Source: Symbiodinium natans (Eukaryota > Sar > Dinophyceae > Suessiales > Symbiodiniaceae). From it: a stretch of 64,000 bases of DNA. The stretch is taken from contig CAJNDS010002106.1 in the NCBI GenBank assembly GCA_905221605.1, positions 479,501-543,500 of the forward strand, given 5' to 3'. The notes beneath the pieces were generated by a model. The model had not been told where the DNA came from. It was given only the letters and a program-made list of their open reading frames with translations, and did no database searches. Shown here in pieces: positions 35,430 through 47,000 of this stretch. The position numbers and the translations under genes were made by a program. The first letter of the stretch is position 1, and the number at the start of each line of letters is the position of its first letter.

Positions 35430-35550
35430 GGGTTTAGGGTTTAGGGTTTAGGGTTTAGGGTTTAGGGTTTAGGGTCTAGGATCTAGGGTCTAGGGTCTAG
35501 GGTCTAGGGTCTAGGGTTTAGGGTTTAGGGTTTAGGGTTTAGGGTTTAGG
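35430..35550. repeat. TTTAGGG array with a TCTAGGG block
   Basis: A run of six TCTAGGG-type units lies in the middle of canonical units. Confidence 0.92.
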
Positions 35551-35751
35551 GATGCGAGAATACCCAGCTCCGAGCGAAACTAAGTCAAAAACCTCTTAGA
35601 ATAATAGAAATATTCACACCCAACCCTAAACCCCTGGCCCTAAACATCCTTTCTGCAGCAGTCATTGCAGCAGTCCTCGCCGGGATGAACATCCCCAAGC
35701 CCCAAACCTTAAACCCTAAACCCCAAACCCTAAACTGTAAACTGTAAACTG

Positions 35752-35891
35752 TAAACCCTAAACCCTAAACCCTAAACCCTAGACCCTAAACCCTAAACTG
35801 TAAACCCTAAACCCTAAACCCTAAACCCTAAACCCTAAACCCTAAACCCTAAACCCTAAACCCTAAACCCTAAACCCTAAACCCTAAACCC
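35752..35891. repeat. (CCCTAAA)n array, about 20 units
   Basis: Preceded by three ACTGTAA units; ends at the exon 35889-35984. Confidence 0.95.
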
Positions 35892-35984
35892 CGGAGCTTT
35901 CGGCCCTGAGGTGCCCACCACATCCTTGGGCGTCTTCCACACCACGGGCGCGTTGGGTCGAGAGGTGATGAAGTACTCCACTCC
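35889..35984 (-). CDS. Coding-like exon between two long telomere-type arrays
   Basis: A polypyrimidine acceptor (CCTCTTCCCGGGCTCAG) opens VEYFITSRPNAPVVWKTPKD then VVGTSGPKAPG. About two thirds of third positions are G or C. The donor is the GT of GGGTTTAGGG. Arrays lie immediately on both sides. Confidence 0.5.
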
Positions 35985-36016
35985 TGAGCCCGGGAAGAGG
36001 GGATCAGGAAAGGGTT

Positions 36017-36228
36017 AAGGGTTTAGGGTTTAGGGTTTAGGGTTTAGGGTTTAGGGTTTAGGGTTTAGGGTTTAGGGTTTAGGGTTTAGGGTTTAGGGTT
36101 TAAGGTTTAGGGTTTAGGGTTTAGGGTTTAGGGTTTAGGGTTTAAGGTTTAGGGCCAGTTTAGGGTTTAGGGTTAGGGTTTAGGGTTTAGGGCTTAGGGT
36201 TTAGGGTTTAGGGTTTAGGGTTTAGGGT

Positions 36229-36267
<39 letters not shown>

Positions 36268-36300
36268 GGTTTAGGGTTTAGGGTTTAGGGTTTAGGGTTT
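36017..36300. repeat. Longest TTTAGGG array, with TTGAGGG block
   Basis: About 40 units over 284 bp; seven successive TTGAGGG units at 36227-36270. Confidence 0.95.
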
Positions 36301-36450
36301 GTTGTTTTAGGGTTTAGGGTTTTGGGTTTGTGGTTCGTGGTCTGGGATTTGGGGTTTGGGGTGCTCTGAGCCCACCCTGAAACCAACCGGTCCTAGTGCT
36401 GATCTACTATTTGCTTAAGCAACCCCTACAAATCAATTATAATCATCCCT

Positions 36451-36554
36451 CCGACAGTAACCTAGGAATGAAAATGGTGCCCTTTTTGGTGTAAAGGGGC
36501 TTCTAAGGGAACCTAAACCCAAAAAAAGGAATAAGGGTTTACTCTGGGTCCTAG
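36451..36554 (+). mobile_element. MITE family C
   Basis: CCGACAGTAACCTAGGAATG ... TTTACTCTGGGTCCTAG. Confidence 0.7.
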
Positions 36555-36629
36555 CATAAGCTTGACCAGAGAAGGGGGCGGATAGAAAATGCAGAGTCGG
36601 GATTGTAAAGTTCTGGTTTAGGGTTTAGG

Positions 36630-36711
36630 TTGGGGTGTTCACCTTAGGGATTCTAATTGGGGGTTTTATGATCCCTATTTCGGACTGTTAGTATACCGGG
36701 GAACATCCGAA
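36630..36711 (+). mobile_element. MITE family A, diverged
   Basis: TTGGGGTGTTCACCTTA ... TACCGGGGAACATCCGAA. Confidence 0.55.
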
Positions 36712-36724
36712 GGTTTAGGGTTCA

Positions 36725-36771
36725 CCTGGCTCCAACAAAGGCAGGCTCAGTGCCGAACACCCTTTTGAGAC
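36725..36771 (-). CDS. Coding-like exon, gene unknown
   Basis: Minus frame LKRVFGTEPAFVGAR ends at a canonical donor (GCCAG/GTGAAC). Probably the same gene as 37100-37185 and 35889-35984. Confidence 0.42.
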
Positions 36772-37099
36772 CCTAAACCCTAAACCTTAAACCCGAAACC
36801 CCAAGCCCTAAACCCTAAACCCTAAACCTGAAACCCGAAACCCCAAGCCCTGTTTGCACCTGGACTTCTTGGACCCTCTGGGCCTATAACCCCTGGAAAA
36901 CCCCAAACCCGAAACCCAAAACCCCGAACCCTAAACCCTAAACCCTACTACCCTGAACTCTACAACCTGAAGCCTATAAACTCTGAACCCAAAACCCTGA
37001 ATTTTAAATATCCCAAAGCCTAAACCCTGAACCCCAAAGCCTAACCTTGAACCCCAAGAACTAAACCGTAAACCCGTTAAGGACCCTAAACCCCTTGAA

Positions 37100-37185
37100 T
37101 GCCAACTCGAAGTCCAAGATCAGAGGCGGCTTGGTTTGTGCACGAAACTTGAACTCTTCACCCAGATGAAGCTGCAAGCGCAGGG
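37100..37185 (-). CDS. Coding-like exon, gene unknown
   Basis: After an acceptor (GCGCTTGCAG) the minus frame reads LHLGEEFKFRAQTKPPLILD then FELAFKG. Family not recognised. Confidence 0.45.
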
Positions 37186-38224
37186 TTTAAGGTTGAGCTG
37201 CAAGCGCAGGGTTTAGAGTTCGGGTTTAGGGTTTGGGGTTTAGGGTGTCGGGGTTCCTACAAAGGGCTTGTAGGATTTAGGGTTGCTTTGCTTCCTACAA
37301 AGGAATTTTGCGACAGGGCACGGCCTCTGCCCCACCTTGCCCACCTTGAACCTCCCAGGCCCGAAACCCTTTTGCAACGAGCTTGTGTGTCCCGGCGCGG
37401 CTTAGGGCCCTAGACCCTAAACCCTAGACCCTAAACCCTAGACTCTAAACCCTAAACCCTAGACCCTAAACCCTAACCCTAAACCCTAAACCCTGAACCC
37501 TAAACCCCAGGGACGAGCTTCCGTCCAACCAGCAGCCGCCCATCTGCACATCTTCACCTTGGGGCCTCAGTGGAGTTACCCAGACCTACCTTTTTGCTTG
37601 TTGGGTTTGGGGTTTAGGGCTTAGGGCTTAGGGCTTAGGGTTTGGGGTTTGGGGTTTAGTAGAGACTCGGGGGTTCGAGATCAAGTTCCCCAGACATATT
37701 TTTGCTTAGTGGGTCTAGGATTTAGGGTTACCAATTTGCTTAAGACCCTCCCCCCCCCCCCCACAAAAAAATGTATTCCTCCTTATAAGCAACAAGACCA
37801 CCAATTTTCAGGACTGTACCTTGAACCATCCTTATTGAGGTTTTGGGTCTTTCAGGTTTTCTTGGGTTGAGGGTTAAGGGTCCGCTACCCTCAACCCTCA
37901 TCCCTCAACCCTAAGCCCTAAGGCCTACGCCCTAAACCCTAAACCCTAAACCCTAAACCCTAAACCCTAAACCCTAAACCCTAATCCCTAACCCCTCTTT
38001 GGGCAAAACTCAAGGGCTTTGGAGGCTTGGGCCTCTCTGGGAGGCAAGGCTGCGCCTTGAGAAGCACCCCTGCACAATGGCAAGGACGTGCTGTTAGAGT
38101 TGAGGGTTTAGGGTTTAGGGTTGAGGGTTTAGGGTTTAGGGCTTAGGCTTTAGGGTTTAGGTTTTAGGGTTTAGGGTTGAGGGTTGAGGGTTTAGGGTTT
38201 AAGCTTAGGGGTTAGTTAATCCCT

Positions 38225-38299
38225 TCTTGGAGGTTCACAGGTAGCTAAAGTTTGGGGTACTTGTAACCCTACTTAGAACTATCCATGAACCTCCAAGCA
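38225..38299 (+). mobile_element. MITE family E
   Basis: CTTGGAGGTTCACAGGTAG ... CCATGAACCTCCAAGCA, 75 bp. Confidence 0.7.
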
Positions 38300-38511
38300 T
38301 ACACCCCTTGTTGGGTGTGGGCTGCGGTACCCTAGACACCAAAAAATGGAATCAATTAGGGTTTAGGGTTTCGGCTGCCATGAGCAAGCTAATGGCTACA
38401 TGAAGGCGGTTCAGGGTTTAGGGTTTAGGGTTTAGGGTTTAGGGTTTAGGATTTAGGATTTAGGGTTTAGGGTTTAGGGTTTAGGGTTTAGGGTTCATGT
38501 CATCCCAAGGT

Positions 38512-38592
38512 CTGAGCGAAGGCCACCAAAGAACCCCCTGGAACCCCCGACGAGTCCAGCTCCACGGCGACCAAGGGCCGCGGAACGCCTGG
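38512..38592 (-). CDS. Coding-like exon, gene unknown
   Basis: Acceptor CCGCCCCCAG then VPRPLVAVELDSSGVPGGSL and VAFAQTLG, with strong GC3. The likely donor is GATGAC (GA type). Confidence 0.45.
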
Positions 38593-38608
38593 GGGCGGGA
38601 AAAACGGG

Positions 38609-38690
38609 GGTTTAGGGTTTAGGGTTTAGGGTTTAGGGTTTGGGGTTTGGGGTTTGGGGTTTGGGGTTTGGGGTTTGGGGTTTAGGGGCC
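38609..38690. repeat. TTTAGGG array with a TTTGGGG block
   Basis: Seven TTTGGGG units follow four canonical ones. Confidence 0.92.
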
Positions 38691-39393
38691 TGAAGTGAAC
38701 CTAATGGGGGTGTTAGATCTACAGATGTTACTGTAACTAAGAAGGATTACAGTATCTTGGGGTATATGACCCCAGTTTAGGCAACTCAAAAGTTCCCAGG
38801 GTTTGGGTACACAAACAAAGCTTCTAGTAAGGGCAAGGTGTTTGGATTTAAGCTTCTTGTCCCCTCTTGGCTGGCGCCCTAAACCCTAAACCCTCAACCC
38901 CAGAAACCCTAAATTTGCCCGTCCTGGACTTGCACAAGTCGGACAGAGTCTACCCATGGCGCACCGAAACCTGCATAAGGGTTTGTGCCACCTGCCTAGC
39001 AGCCTCGCAACCACACCGCAGGGATCAGGGTCACAGGGTTTAGGGTTTGAATCTATGTAATTGCCTAATTGGCTCGCGGTCCGTAGCCGACTTAGCCCAA
39101 AACCCTAATGTTTGCAGCGTTTTGCATGCTGGCGCAGCATACGGCACAAGGATATTTGATGCTTCTGGAACAGTTAAGATGCGCTGTCACAAGCATGGCA
39201 CTTACAGCAGGCTCTTGCCTCTTGGCAGCACATATACCTTGCCAGGATGTTTGACATTCCTGTAACAAGACGCGCTGTCACAAATCTTGATGCCCCTAAA
39301 CCCTAAACGCTAAAACCCCATAATTACCCTAAACCCTTCCTATAGAAGCCAGGCCTGCCAATTTGTTCGCGAGTTCTTTGTTTTTTATTATGA

Positions 39394-39480
39394 TTAGGGT
39401 TTAGGGTTTAGGGTTTAGGGTTTAGGGTTTAGGGTTTAGGGTTTAGGGTTTAGGGTTTAGGGTTTAGGGTTTAGGGTTTG
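39394..39480. repeat. (TTTAGGG)n array, 12 units
   Basis: Perfect heptamers. Confidence 0.95.
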
Positions 39481-39822
39481 TTCTTCTGTTGCGCTGCTAC
39501 GGACCGTCGTCAAGCTGCGTGGGCATTTCTGAATACTCAGGTAGATACACAGCTCTGAGGCAGTTCGGGGCTTTGTTGATATGTGCATTCATAAGGTTGG
39601 GCTACACGCATATCCAAGGGTTTAGGAAAATACATGATCATAAGCACCGTTTGGGGTTTTGGGGTTTAGGGTTTAGATTCACTGACCTAACCCCGCCGAT
39701 CCCTCCTGACGCTGTCTCAGTGGCCGCCCGGGCAGCCCACAAAGCGCACCACACCACGACGACCGCCCGGTGCCACCTGTCCACTTGGATCTATGCCGAG
39801 TGGTCCCGAAGTGCTACTTACC

Positions 39823-39919
39823 TTGGGATGTTCCCCCGAATACTAACAGTCCTTCATAGGGATTACAATAGGGGTTAGAATCCCTAATAAGGACTGTTAG
39901 TGTGAGGGGGAACATCCAA
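39823..39919 (+). mobile_element. MITE family A, intact
   Basis: TTGGGATGTTCCCCCGAATA ... GAGGGGGAACATCC with the conserved core CTAACAGTCCTT / AAGGACTGTTAG. Confidence 0.75.
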
Positions 39920-40312
39920 ACACTTACCCCTTTAGGTGCAAGAGCTGAAGAGTACTTGTGGGGACGCCGGAACCTGCAAACCCCAAGCCCTAAACTCCCA
40001 GAAGCCCTACAAAGATGTCATTGCAAAACTGTCCCCCCCCCACACACACAAAAAAAAGGCATAACTACAAATACATTCATATAGAATATATATATATATG
40101 TATAACATTAACAACAATAAAAAGGTACCAGCATGTAGAAAGCTAGAGACCTGTTTTGACAGCAGAGACTCGCCAAAACGCCCCATAACTAAGATCAGCC
40201 CGTGTAGCAAACAAGGCTCAGCAGTCTCTTCAGACCCTGGTGCCGACCCGCCCCCCCTCCAGCCTACTGTGGCAAAGCATGTTCCTGCTTGGGCCTAAGG
40301 ACCCTAAACCCT

Positions 40313-40470
40313 AAGCGCCCCTTAACCCTAAACCCGAACCCTAACCCCTAAACCCTAACCTAAACCCTAAACCCTAAACCCTAACCCCTAACCCCTAACC
40401 CCTAACCCCTAAACCCTAAACCCTAAACCCTAAACCCTAAACCCTAAACCCTAAACCCTAAACCCTAAAC
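40313..40470. repeat. CCCTAAA array with CCCCTAA block
   Basis: Four or five CCCCTAA units are embedded; the same variant block recurs at 42955-43000. Confidence 0.92.
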
Positions 40471-40763
40471 CCACGTGATTCTAGTTCAGTGGGGAAGGCG
40501 ATTGCAATCCTCGGGCTCGTTGAGTCTGCGGATGCCCAGATTGCCCCAGTACCCTTGCGTTGAAGGGTTTAGGGTTTAGGGTTTAGGGTTCATGGTTTAG
40601 GGTTAGACCCCCTTAAACGCTGTTAAGCTGTGGAGGGAAGCTTCTTCGGAATCGAAGTCTTTATGTCTGCTGTAGAGGGATCTTGATTATGAACCAAAGT
40701 CTCTTCATGCCTGTTGTGCCCAAGCCGTAACCCTAAACCCTAAACCTAAACCCTAAACTCTAA

Positions 40764-40862
40764 ACCCGAAAGGCCTCGCAACGCGCGGACATGGGGTGGC
40801 TGTCGAGGCGCACGGAGAAGGCGGAGGCACCGTCCTGCAACTCACAGGCAGGGTGGTTCGGG
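40764..40862 (-). CDS. Coding-like exon following an element-containing intron
   Basis: Acceptor GGGTTTTTTAG at the end of the inverted-repeat element 40866-40962 opens VDPNHPACELQDGASAFSVR then LDSHPMSARCEAF. High GC3 over 33 codons. Confidence 0.48.
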
Positions 40863-40865
40863 TCT

Positions 40866-40962
40866 ACCTAAAAAACCCAAAACCGACTTTTTTGTAGGTC
40901 CCTAAGAATCCAAAAAGGGGGAGTAGTACAGCAAGAATATACAAAAAAGTAGGTTTGGGGTT
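40866..40962 (+). mobile_element. Inverted-repeat element family F
   Basis: Arms AACCCAAAACCGACTTTTTT / AAAAAAGTAGGTTTGGGGTT. Related to 8939-9020, 1868-1940 and 51231-51330. Its minus-sense 3' end lies at the acceptor of exon 40764-40862. Confidence 0.6.
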
Positions 40963-41249
40963 CTGAAGCTAGGGTACAAAACGGTTCAAATAGACCTTCG
41001 TTTATAGTGAGGACCCTTATATGTAAAGGTTCAGAACCTGTTTGGCATCTACAGCAGTGAGCTCGGATATGGATGCCTGCACACGCTAGGCAACACCTCG
41101 CAACGAGAGATGAACTTAGGAAACCCAAAAAAAAGAGAGACAGACACACAGAGACACAGCAACTATTCGAACCCTAAACCCTAAACCCTAAACCCTAAAC
41201 CCTAAGCCCTGAACCCTGAACCCTAAACCCTGAACCCAAATCCCTAAAC

Positions 41250-41330
41250 CCCATAATGTGCATCATGGCGAAGCTGTGCCTGTGCGAGTGGCAGCTTCCA
41301 AGCAGAACACCCTGGCCTTTCTCCGGGTCC
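41250..41330 (-). CDS. Coding-like exon, gene unknown
   Basis: Minus frame LDPEKGQGVLLGSCHSHRHS then FAMMHIMG between CCCTAAA and TTTAGGG. Confidence 0.42.
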
Positions 41331-41399
41331 AGGTTTAGGGTTTAGGGTTTAGGGTTTAGGGTTTAGGGTTTAGGGTTTAGGGTTTAGGGTTTAGGGCAC

Positions 41400-41740
41400 C
41401 TAAGCCCTGAATCTCTTAACCCAGACAACACTCAACCCCAAGCTGAAAAAAAAACACCAACAAATGCCCTAAACTCTACTACAATATTCTACAAAAAGTA
41501 TTATGGACTACAACATACCATGATCAATCTACTGTACCCTTTTAACCTGAAGCCTTCAAACCTAAGCTCTAGCAACTTATACCGAATGCGCACCCCCAAC
41601 ACCCCCGGTGCCACAAAACCATAAGCAGCTACAATACACTATAACATACTGCAGTATGATAAACAAAAACCATCATGTACTACAACCACACTGTAGTACA
41701 TTGTGAAAGACCATGCTATAACATTTCGCAAAATCTTCTA
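41400..41740. other. Gene-free interval
   Basis: AT-richer sequence with scattered ACTACAA, CATACT and CTGTAGTA motifs. No exon, element or array seen. Confidence 0.5.
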
Positions 41741-42404
41741 ACCCTAAACCCTAAACCCTAAACCCTAAACCCTAAACCTCCCTTGGGGTGGCCTCGTCCT
41801 TGCCGCTTGCAGCGCCAGCTTGTGGGAGCTCCTGGACCGCTAGTAGCAGGGGGTTTAGGGTTGAGGGTTTAGGGTTTAGGGTTTAGGGTTTAGGGTTTAG
41901 GGTCCCACTCCTGTAAGCGGCACAGGAGATGTTTTACATTCATAAGTCACATTAGAAGCCTGAGGTTCTTTAGGGTTGTAGGGCCTTGGGGTTCTTTAGG
42001 TGTTTGGGTTTAGAGCTTCTTGGGCTTTTCTAAGGTTTTTGAGGCTAGGGCTGAAAGGGTTTTGAGGTTCTTTAGGGCCCTAGATATTCTTTTTGGATCG
42101 GTTAGGGGTTCTGGGGTTTCAGGATTTTGGGGGGGCTCTGGAGTTTTGAGGTTCTTCAGGGCTATTGTCACATGAAGGTTTAGGGTCTTATCATGGGTTC
42201 AACGGGTTCCCTTACTACCCCCCCCCCCCCCCTGGTCTGGGTTCCCTTCTTAAATCACCTAGGCTTAATTGAGATGACCGCGCCTGCCGTCTGCTCGGCT
42301 GTGGGATGCTGCCTCCCATCGTCCTCCCAGTTTCACGGACGTCGCCAGCGGAGGTGGAGCCATGTGCGGGGAGGCTGCGGAGCATTCCGGGATCTGCCTG
42401 GTCT

Positions 42405-42640
42405 GGAGGCTCGCTGGTAGGGCGTCCCTAAACCCTAAACCCTAAACCCTAAACCCTAAACCCTAAACCCTAAACCCTAAACCCTAAACCCTAAACCCTA
42501 AACCCTAAACCCTAAACCGTAGGAGGGTGTCCTGAAAGCTTGGCTGCTGCTGCTCCTGGTCGTTAGCGGGCGTCCCGGAAGCCTTGCTGCTGCTGCCGTT
42601 GGCTCACTGGCAGGGTGTCCCGACTTGCTGCTGCTGAGGC
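42405..42640. repeat. Minisatellite with GCTGCTGCTG core, split by heptamers
   Basis: Units of the form GGGYGTCCYGRAAGC-TTGCTGCTGCTG...CTCACTGG recur about three times; the first is separated from the rest by the array 42427-42518. Could encode QQQQ-rich protein in minus sense. Confidence 0.55.
42427..42518. repeat. (CCCTAAA)n array, 13 units
   Basis: Lies inside a GCTGCTG-rich minisatellite region. Confidence 0.95.
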
Positions 42641-43044
42641 CGGGGTAGTAGAGGGAACCTACGAGTTTAGGGTCTTAGGACAGCTTCGGGTTTAGGGTTT
42701 CAGGACTGTTTCGGAGTTGGGGGTTTCCGAAATTAGGGGCACCTTCTTGGGGGGTCCTTATTAAAGGGAATCCTACTATTTGCGGGGTTTACACTAGGGG
42801 TCCCTTATTTTCGTAAACCTCCATTTAGGGCTTTGAGGATCGTTTGCGTTGGAGTTCCTTTGTTTGCTTAACCAGGTTTAAGGTAAGGATGCTACAAGAG
42901 AGCAATTTGGGTAAGCCCCTAAGGGACCTACAATGGAGAGTATAGGTAGTTTACAACCCTAACCCCTAACCCCTAACCCCTAACCCCTAACCCCTAAACC
43001 CTAAACCCTAAACCCTAAACCCTAAACCCTAAACCGTGGATTGT

Positions 43045-43120
43045 CTAGGACTGCATAGGGTTGCCCCCACATTGGTGCTCCGATGCTAACTCGGAAAGGC
43101 AGTGGTCCAGGGCCTGTGAG
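43045..43120 (-). CDS. Coding-like exon, gene unknown
   Basis: Acceptor GAGCACTCACAG opens ALDHCLSELASEHQCGGNPM with high GC3 and a GT donor. A second frame (GPLPFRVSIGAPMWGQPYAV) is also open; GC3 favours the first. Confidence 0.4.
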
Positions 43121-43595
43121 TGCTCTGTTTGGGGTAGGTAATTTGTTTTGGTTTAGGGTTTAGGCCTATTTTGTGGGTAGGGAATTTTGTTTTGGTTTAG
43201 AGTTTATGGAATATTTGTTGTTGGCGCAGAGTTTAGGTTTTGGGTTTAACAAGATATGCCAGGTGGTCTAGAGCCTACAGGGTGGTTTGACGAAACGTCG
43301 TTAGGATAGATGGTTTAGGGTTTAGGGTTTAGGGTTTAGGGTTTAGGGTGATGGTTTTCTGAACCCTAACGACTGGGAATAAAGGGTACGACTGGGGGGA
43401 TTCAGGGTCCATAGGCTGTCTATAGGGTTTAGGGTTGTCAATAGCCTTGTGTGCTGTGTACACGGAACCTTTCCTGATGTAGAGGGTTCCCCCAAGTATG
43501 CTTCTCACGTGGTTTTTCCTCAAAACTGAGGTGCTGCTCCCCTCAAGATTACCACAACATGCTCTGGTCAGCTTTTTGTTTCGAATAGTCGACTA

Positions 43596-43710
43596 CTAGA
43601 CCCAGGAGTAAGCTAGGAATAAAAAAGGTGCCCTTTTTGGGTTTAAGGGGATTAGAAGGCAACCCCAAGGCTAAAAAAAAAAGGAAACAAGGGCCTACTC
43701 CGGGTTCTAG
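43596..43710 (+). mobile_element. MITE family C, intact
   Basis: CTAGACCCAGGAGTAAGCTA at left; GGCCTACTCCGGGTTCTAG at right; interior AAGGTGCCCTTTTTGGGTTT. Confidence 0.75.
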
Positions 43711-43799
43711 ACTACAGTCCCTTATCGGCAGTTCCTGCAGCTAAGACACCCGCACACAGGGGGTGCTCAGTTTTCAAATCTCCAAGGCCAAAGAAACAA

Positions 43800-44090
43800 C
43801 ACTAAACCCTAAACCCTAAAACCCCTAAACCCTAAAAACCCGAAAAACGACCTAAAAGCCCTAACTTAAACCCTTTGAACCCTTAAAACCCTATAAACCC
43901 TAAACGCCCCTAAAAACCCGAACTTAAACTGTAAAAGCCCTGAAAGCCCTGAAAAAGCCCTGAAAACCCGAACGTAAACCCTAAAAGCCCTGAAAACCCT
44001 AAGCAAAAAACTAAAACCACAAAAAAAACCCTAATCTAAATCCTGAAAACCCTAACTTGAACCCTAACAACCCAAAACCCCCCACGCGGT
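43800..44090. other. Degenerate AACCCTAAAA repeat, no gene
   Basis: Heavily diverged CCCTAAA/CCCGAAAA units over about 280 bp, apparently an old array. Confidence 0.6.
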
Positions 44091-46043
44091 CCTGAAGAGC
44101 TTCTCGTCGCTCCTCAGTTCTGCCGAGTTTTTGAGTTTAGGGTTTAGGGTTTAGGGTTGGGCTGAATCATCGGCCGCCTTTGGTTGGTATCCTGCATGGT
44201 GAGTAGAGTTCAGGGTTTTGGGGTTTACCCTAAACCAAGACCGGTACTGCAAACACAGGGCGTTTAGGTACCCAAGCAGGGTTCAGTAGGTCAAGCCCCA
44301 CGTGATATTTCTTGAAGTTTAGGAAACTGTCAATGTCCGTGTTTCGAGTTCTCTCCACCCTATCCTGGCTAAGGAGTTGCATTGTAGCCTCCTTAGAGGA
44401 CGTAGGGGGCTTAGAAGTGCAGCTTACTTGAGACTTCTACCCTGAACCCCCAAGTCGCAGAGTTTGTGAAGGCTTCCAACTTCTCTTATCATCGCCGTCT
44501 TCATAGTCACTCTTGTACGGGCGGCCTCTATGCAGAAACGTGAGGGGGCCCCCTAAACCCTAAACCCTGAACCCTAAACCCCAAACCCTAAACCCGAAAC
44601 CCTGGGCTGGATGGAGGGGGGGGGATGGAGGGAATCCATGCTTCGCTGAACCAGACAACCCTAAACCCTAAACCCTAAACCCTAAACCCTAAACCCTAAA
44701 CCCTAAACCCTAAATTAAAAGAGACTGCTGCTGAACCCACTGATTCCTCAACCCTACTGTACCACATCCTAAATGGTTAAATTGGCCTTGTGGCTATCAG
44801 CTCGCGCGTGGCCGCAGACACGCGCACCGTCGGCGGCAGGTCCATTGCTGCCCGTGCACAAAGCGTTGGGCTACAAACAACCTGCAAGCGACGCTTTGGT
44901 GCTTTTGGCTTCCAGGTTTCTTGTGGGGCGTGGAAACAGCAAATTGTAGCCTCGGGTCTGCAGGGTTGCGAGCTTAGGCTCCGGATAGATTGCAAGGTCA
45001 GTAACTACGAAGCTTGAGAGCGGGCCGTCATGACCTTACACACTCCAGCCTTGCCAAGTAGAGGTGTAGCTGTTCGGAATTCAAGACGGATGCTTTTAAT
45101 TTTTGGGCTCCCCTAAACCCTAAACTGCAGCTCTGAAAGGGGCTTAAAACATCCGACTCTGCAGTCCATCGCTCCAGACCCCTCTTGAGCAAAACTGCGG
45201 AGTGCCCATGCAACGACCTGCTGTCGCAGCGAAACCCTATCGACGGCCCCCAAGAGAGCTCCCACAAAAACACACACGAGACCCAGGAGTAAGCTAGGAA
45301 CCATACCAAAAACCCCCAAACCAACAGGGCAGCAGAATCCCTAGTAGGACCTGTGGGAGCCTCGAGCCTCTTTGCGATAACCAGGGTTTAGGGTTTAGGG
45401 TTTAGAGTTTAGGGTTTAGGGTTTAGGGTTTAGGGGCCATTGAGGCGCATCCGTGGGACTGTAAGTTGTCAAAGATGAAAGATGTAACCTGGCTTGCTTT
45501 CCCGAAGCCCTTCCGTTGGCACCCTCAGCTCTAAACAAACCCTAGAACTGACCGTGTGGCCAAGCCCAACACAAACCCACAGTTTGGGGTTTAGGGTTTA
45601 GGGTTTAGGGTTCGTCGGGTTTGGGGGTTTGACGGTTTAGGGAAGGCTCAATCTGAGTACTGGCTCTAGGTTTTAGGGTTAGGGTTTAGGGTTCTAGGCA
45701 ACAGAGTAGAAACACACGCATGCTGTGAGAATCCCAACTGCCACGCCCCATCCACCCCCTTATCCCGTCATAGGCTTTGCCTGTGGACGTTTTGAGGCTT
45801 GTGCCGAACCGAGCCCCCCCCCCTGAATTTCCATGGGGTATATACAGGGCAAAGGTATACAGGCACGTTCCCTGGGTTTCATGCCTTCTCCCCTAAACCC
45901 TAAACCCTAAACCCTAAACCCTACACCCTAAACCCTAAACCCTAAACCCACCCTGGGTTTTTATGTTAACAAAAAACAAGGCAGAATTCCTGAAGAAACT
46001 TTGGGAGACCTCAGAGGCCCTCTTGGGGAATGTGAAGCCCAGG

Positions 46044-46166
46044 TTGGGATGCCTTACCTTAAGAGGGAGTTTAGGGTTTAGGGTTTAGGGTTTAGGGTTT
46101 AGGGACTATATCAGGGGGTACTCTAATCTCTTTTCAGGCCTGTTAGTATAGGGATCAGCATCCCAA
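46044..46166 (+). mobile_element. MITE family A with internal heptamer array
   Basis: TTGGGATGCCTTACC at left, GATCAGCATCCCAA at right; about five TTTAGGG units sit inside the left arm (46070-46105). The coding island 45985-46050 may use its left end as coding sequence. Confidence 0.6.
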
Positions 46167-46235
46167 AGCCCAGGGTCGAAGGTCTAGGAAGCCTTACAGT
46201 CTTGGGATGTAGGGTCGGTTGTGTTTAGGGCTTTA

Positions 46236-46350
46236 CTTTGGGGACGAAATGAACCCCAAAAATTTGGGTCATATGCCCTATACTATGACATTTCCTACTA
46301 AGGGCATTTCGGAGCCATAAACCCTTGTAGGGTTCATTTCGTCCACAAGG
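46236..46350 (+). mobile_element. Introner-like MITE, family B
   Basis: Left end CTTTGGGGACGAAATGAACC, right end GGTTCATTTCGTCCACAAGG; more diverged than its two neighbours. Confidence 0.75.
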
Positions 46351-46407
46351 TAAAAAGGGGGGGGGGGGGGGGGCGCATTCGCGACCTAGTGGCCTAGTGA
46401 GTTCAAG

Positions 46408-46518
46408 CCTTGGGGACGAAATGAACCCTAAAAGGGTTTATGGCTCAGATACCTTAATAGGAATTATAGTAGTATAGGGTAGATGACCCCAGTTTTAAGG
46501 TTCGTTTGGTCCCCAAGG
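46408..46518 (+). mobile_element. Introner-like MITE, family B, intact, 2-bp target duplication
   Basis: Ends CCTTGGGGAC...GTCCCCAAGG flanked by AG duplication. In the minus sense, the target GCT gives a GC donor and splicing at CCAAG restores GAGTGCTTGAAC. Confidence 0.85.
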
Positions 46519-46889
46519 AGCACTCTCCCATTCCATCCTCCACTCTGCTGCTGCGGGCTGCCTGCAGGAGTCAGGAATGCACCCAGAACTGCGAGTTCCT
46601 TCTAGGTCCCTTTTTAATGTTTAGGGTTTAGGGTTTAGGGTTTGGGGTTTAGGGTTTAGGGTTTAGGGTTTGGGGTTTGGGGTTTAGGGTTAGGGTCCCA
46701 CCCACACAGCATGACTCGTCAAAACTGCAGGCCTCTCTACCTCTCTGAACCCGACAATGCTAAACCCTAAACCCTCAGCCCTAAACCCCCAACCCTAAAC
46801 CCTAAACCCTAAACCCTAAAGCTTGAACTCCCTGGTTCACATAGAACCGAAGCCCTCAACTCAGAAAAAAACGCTGTGCTAGGCCCTAT

Positions 46890-47000
46890 CCTTGGGGACC
46901 AAACGAACCTTAAAACTGGGGTCATCTACCCTATACGACTATAATTCCTATTAAGGTATCTGAACCATAAACCCTTTTAGGGTTCATTTCGTCCCCAAGG
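46890..47000 (-). mobile_element. Introner-like MITE, family B, intact, 2-bp target duplication
   Basis: Perfect ends CCTTGGGGAC...GTCCCCAAGG with AT on both sides. It is the reverse complement of the copy at 46408-46518 with two differences in 111 bp, so both moved recently. In the minus sense it splits a coding exon and carries usable GA donor and AAG acceptor. Confidence 0.85.
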
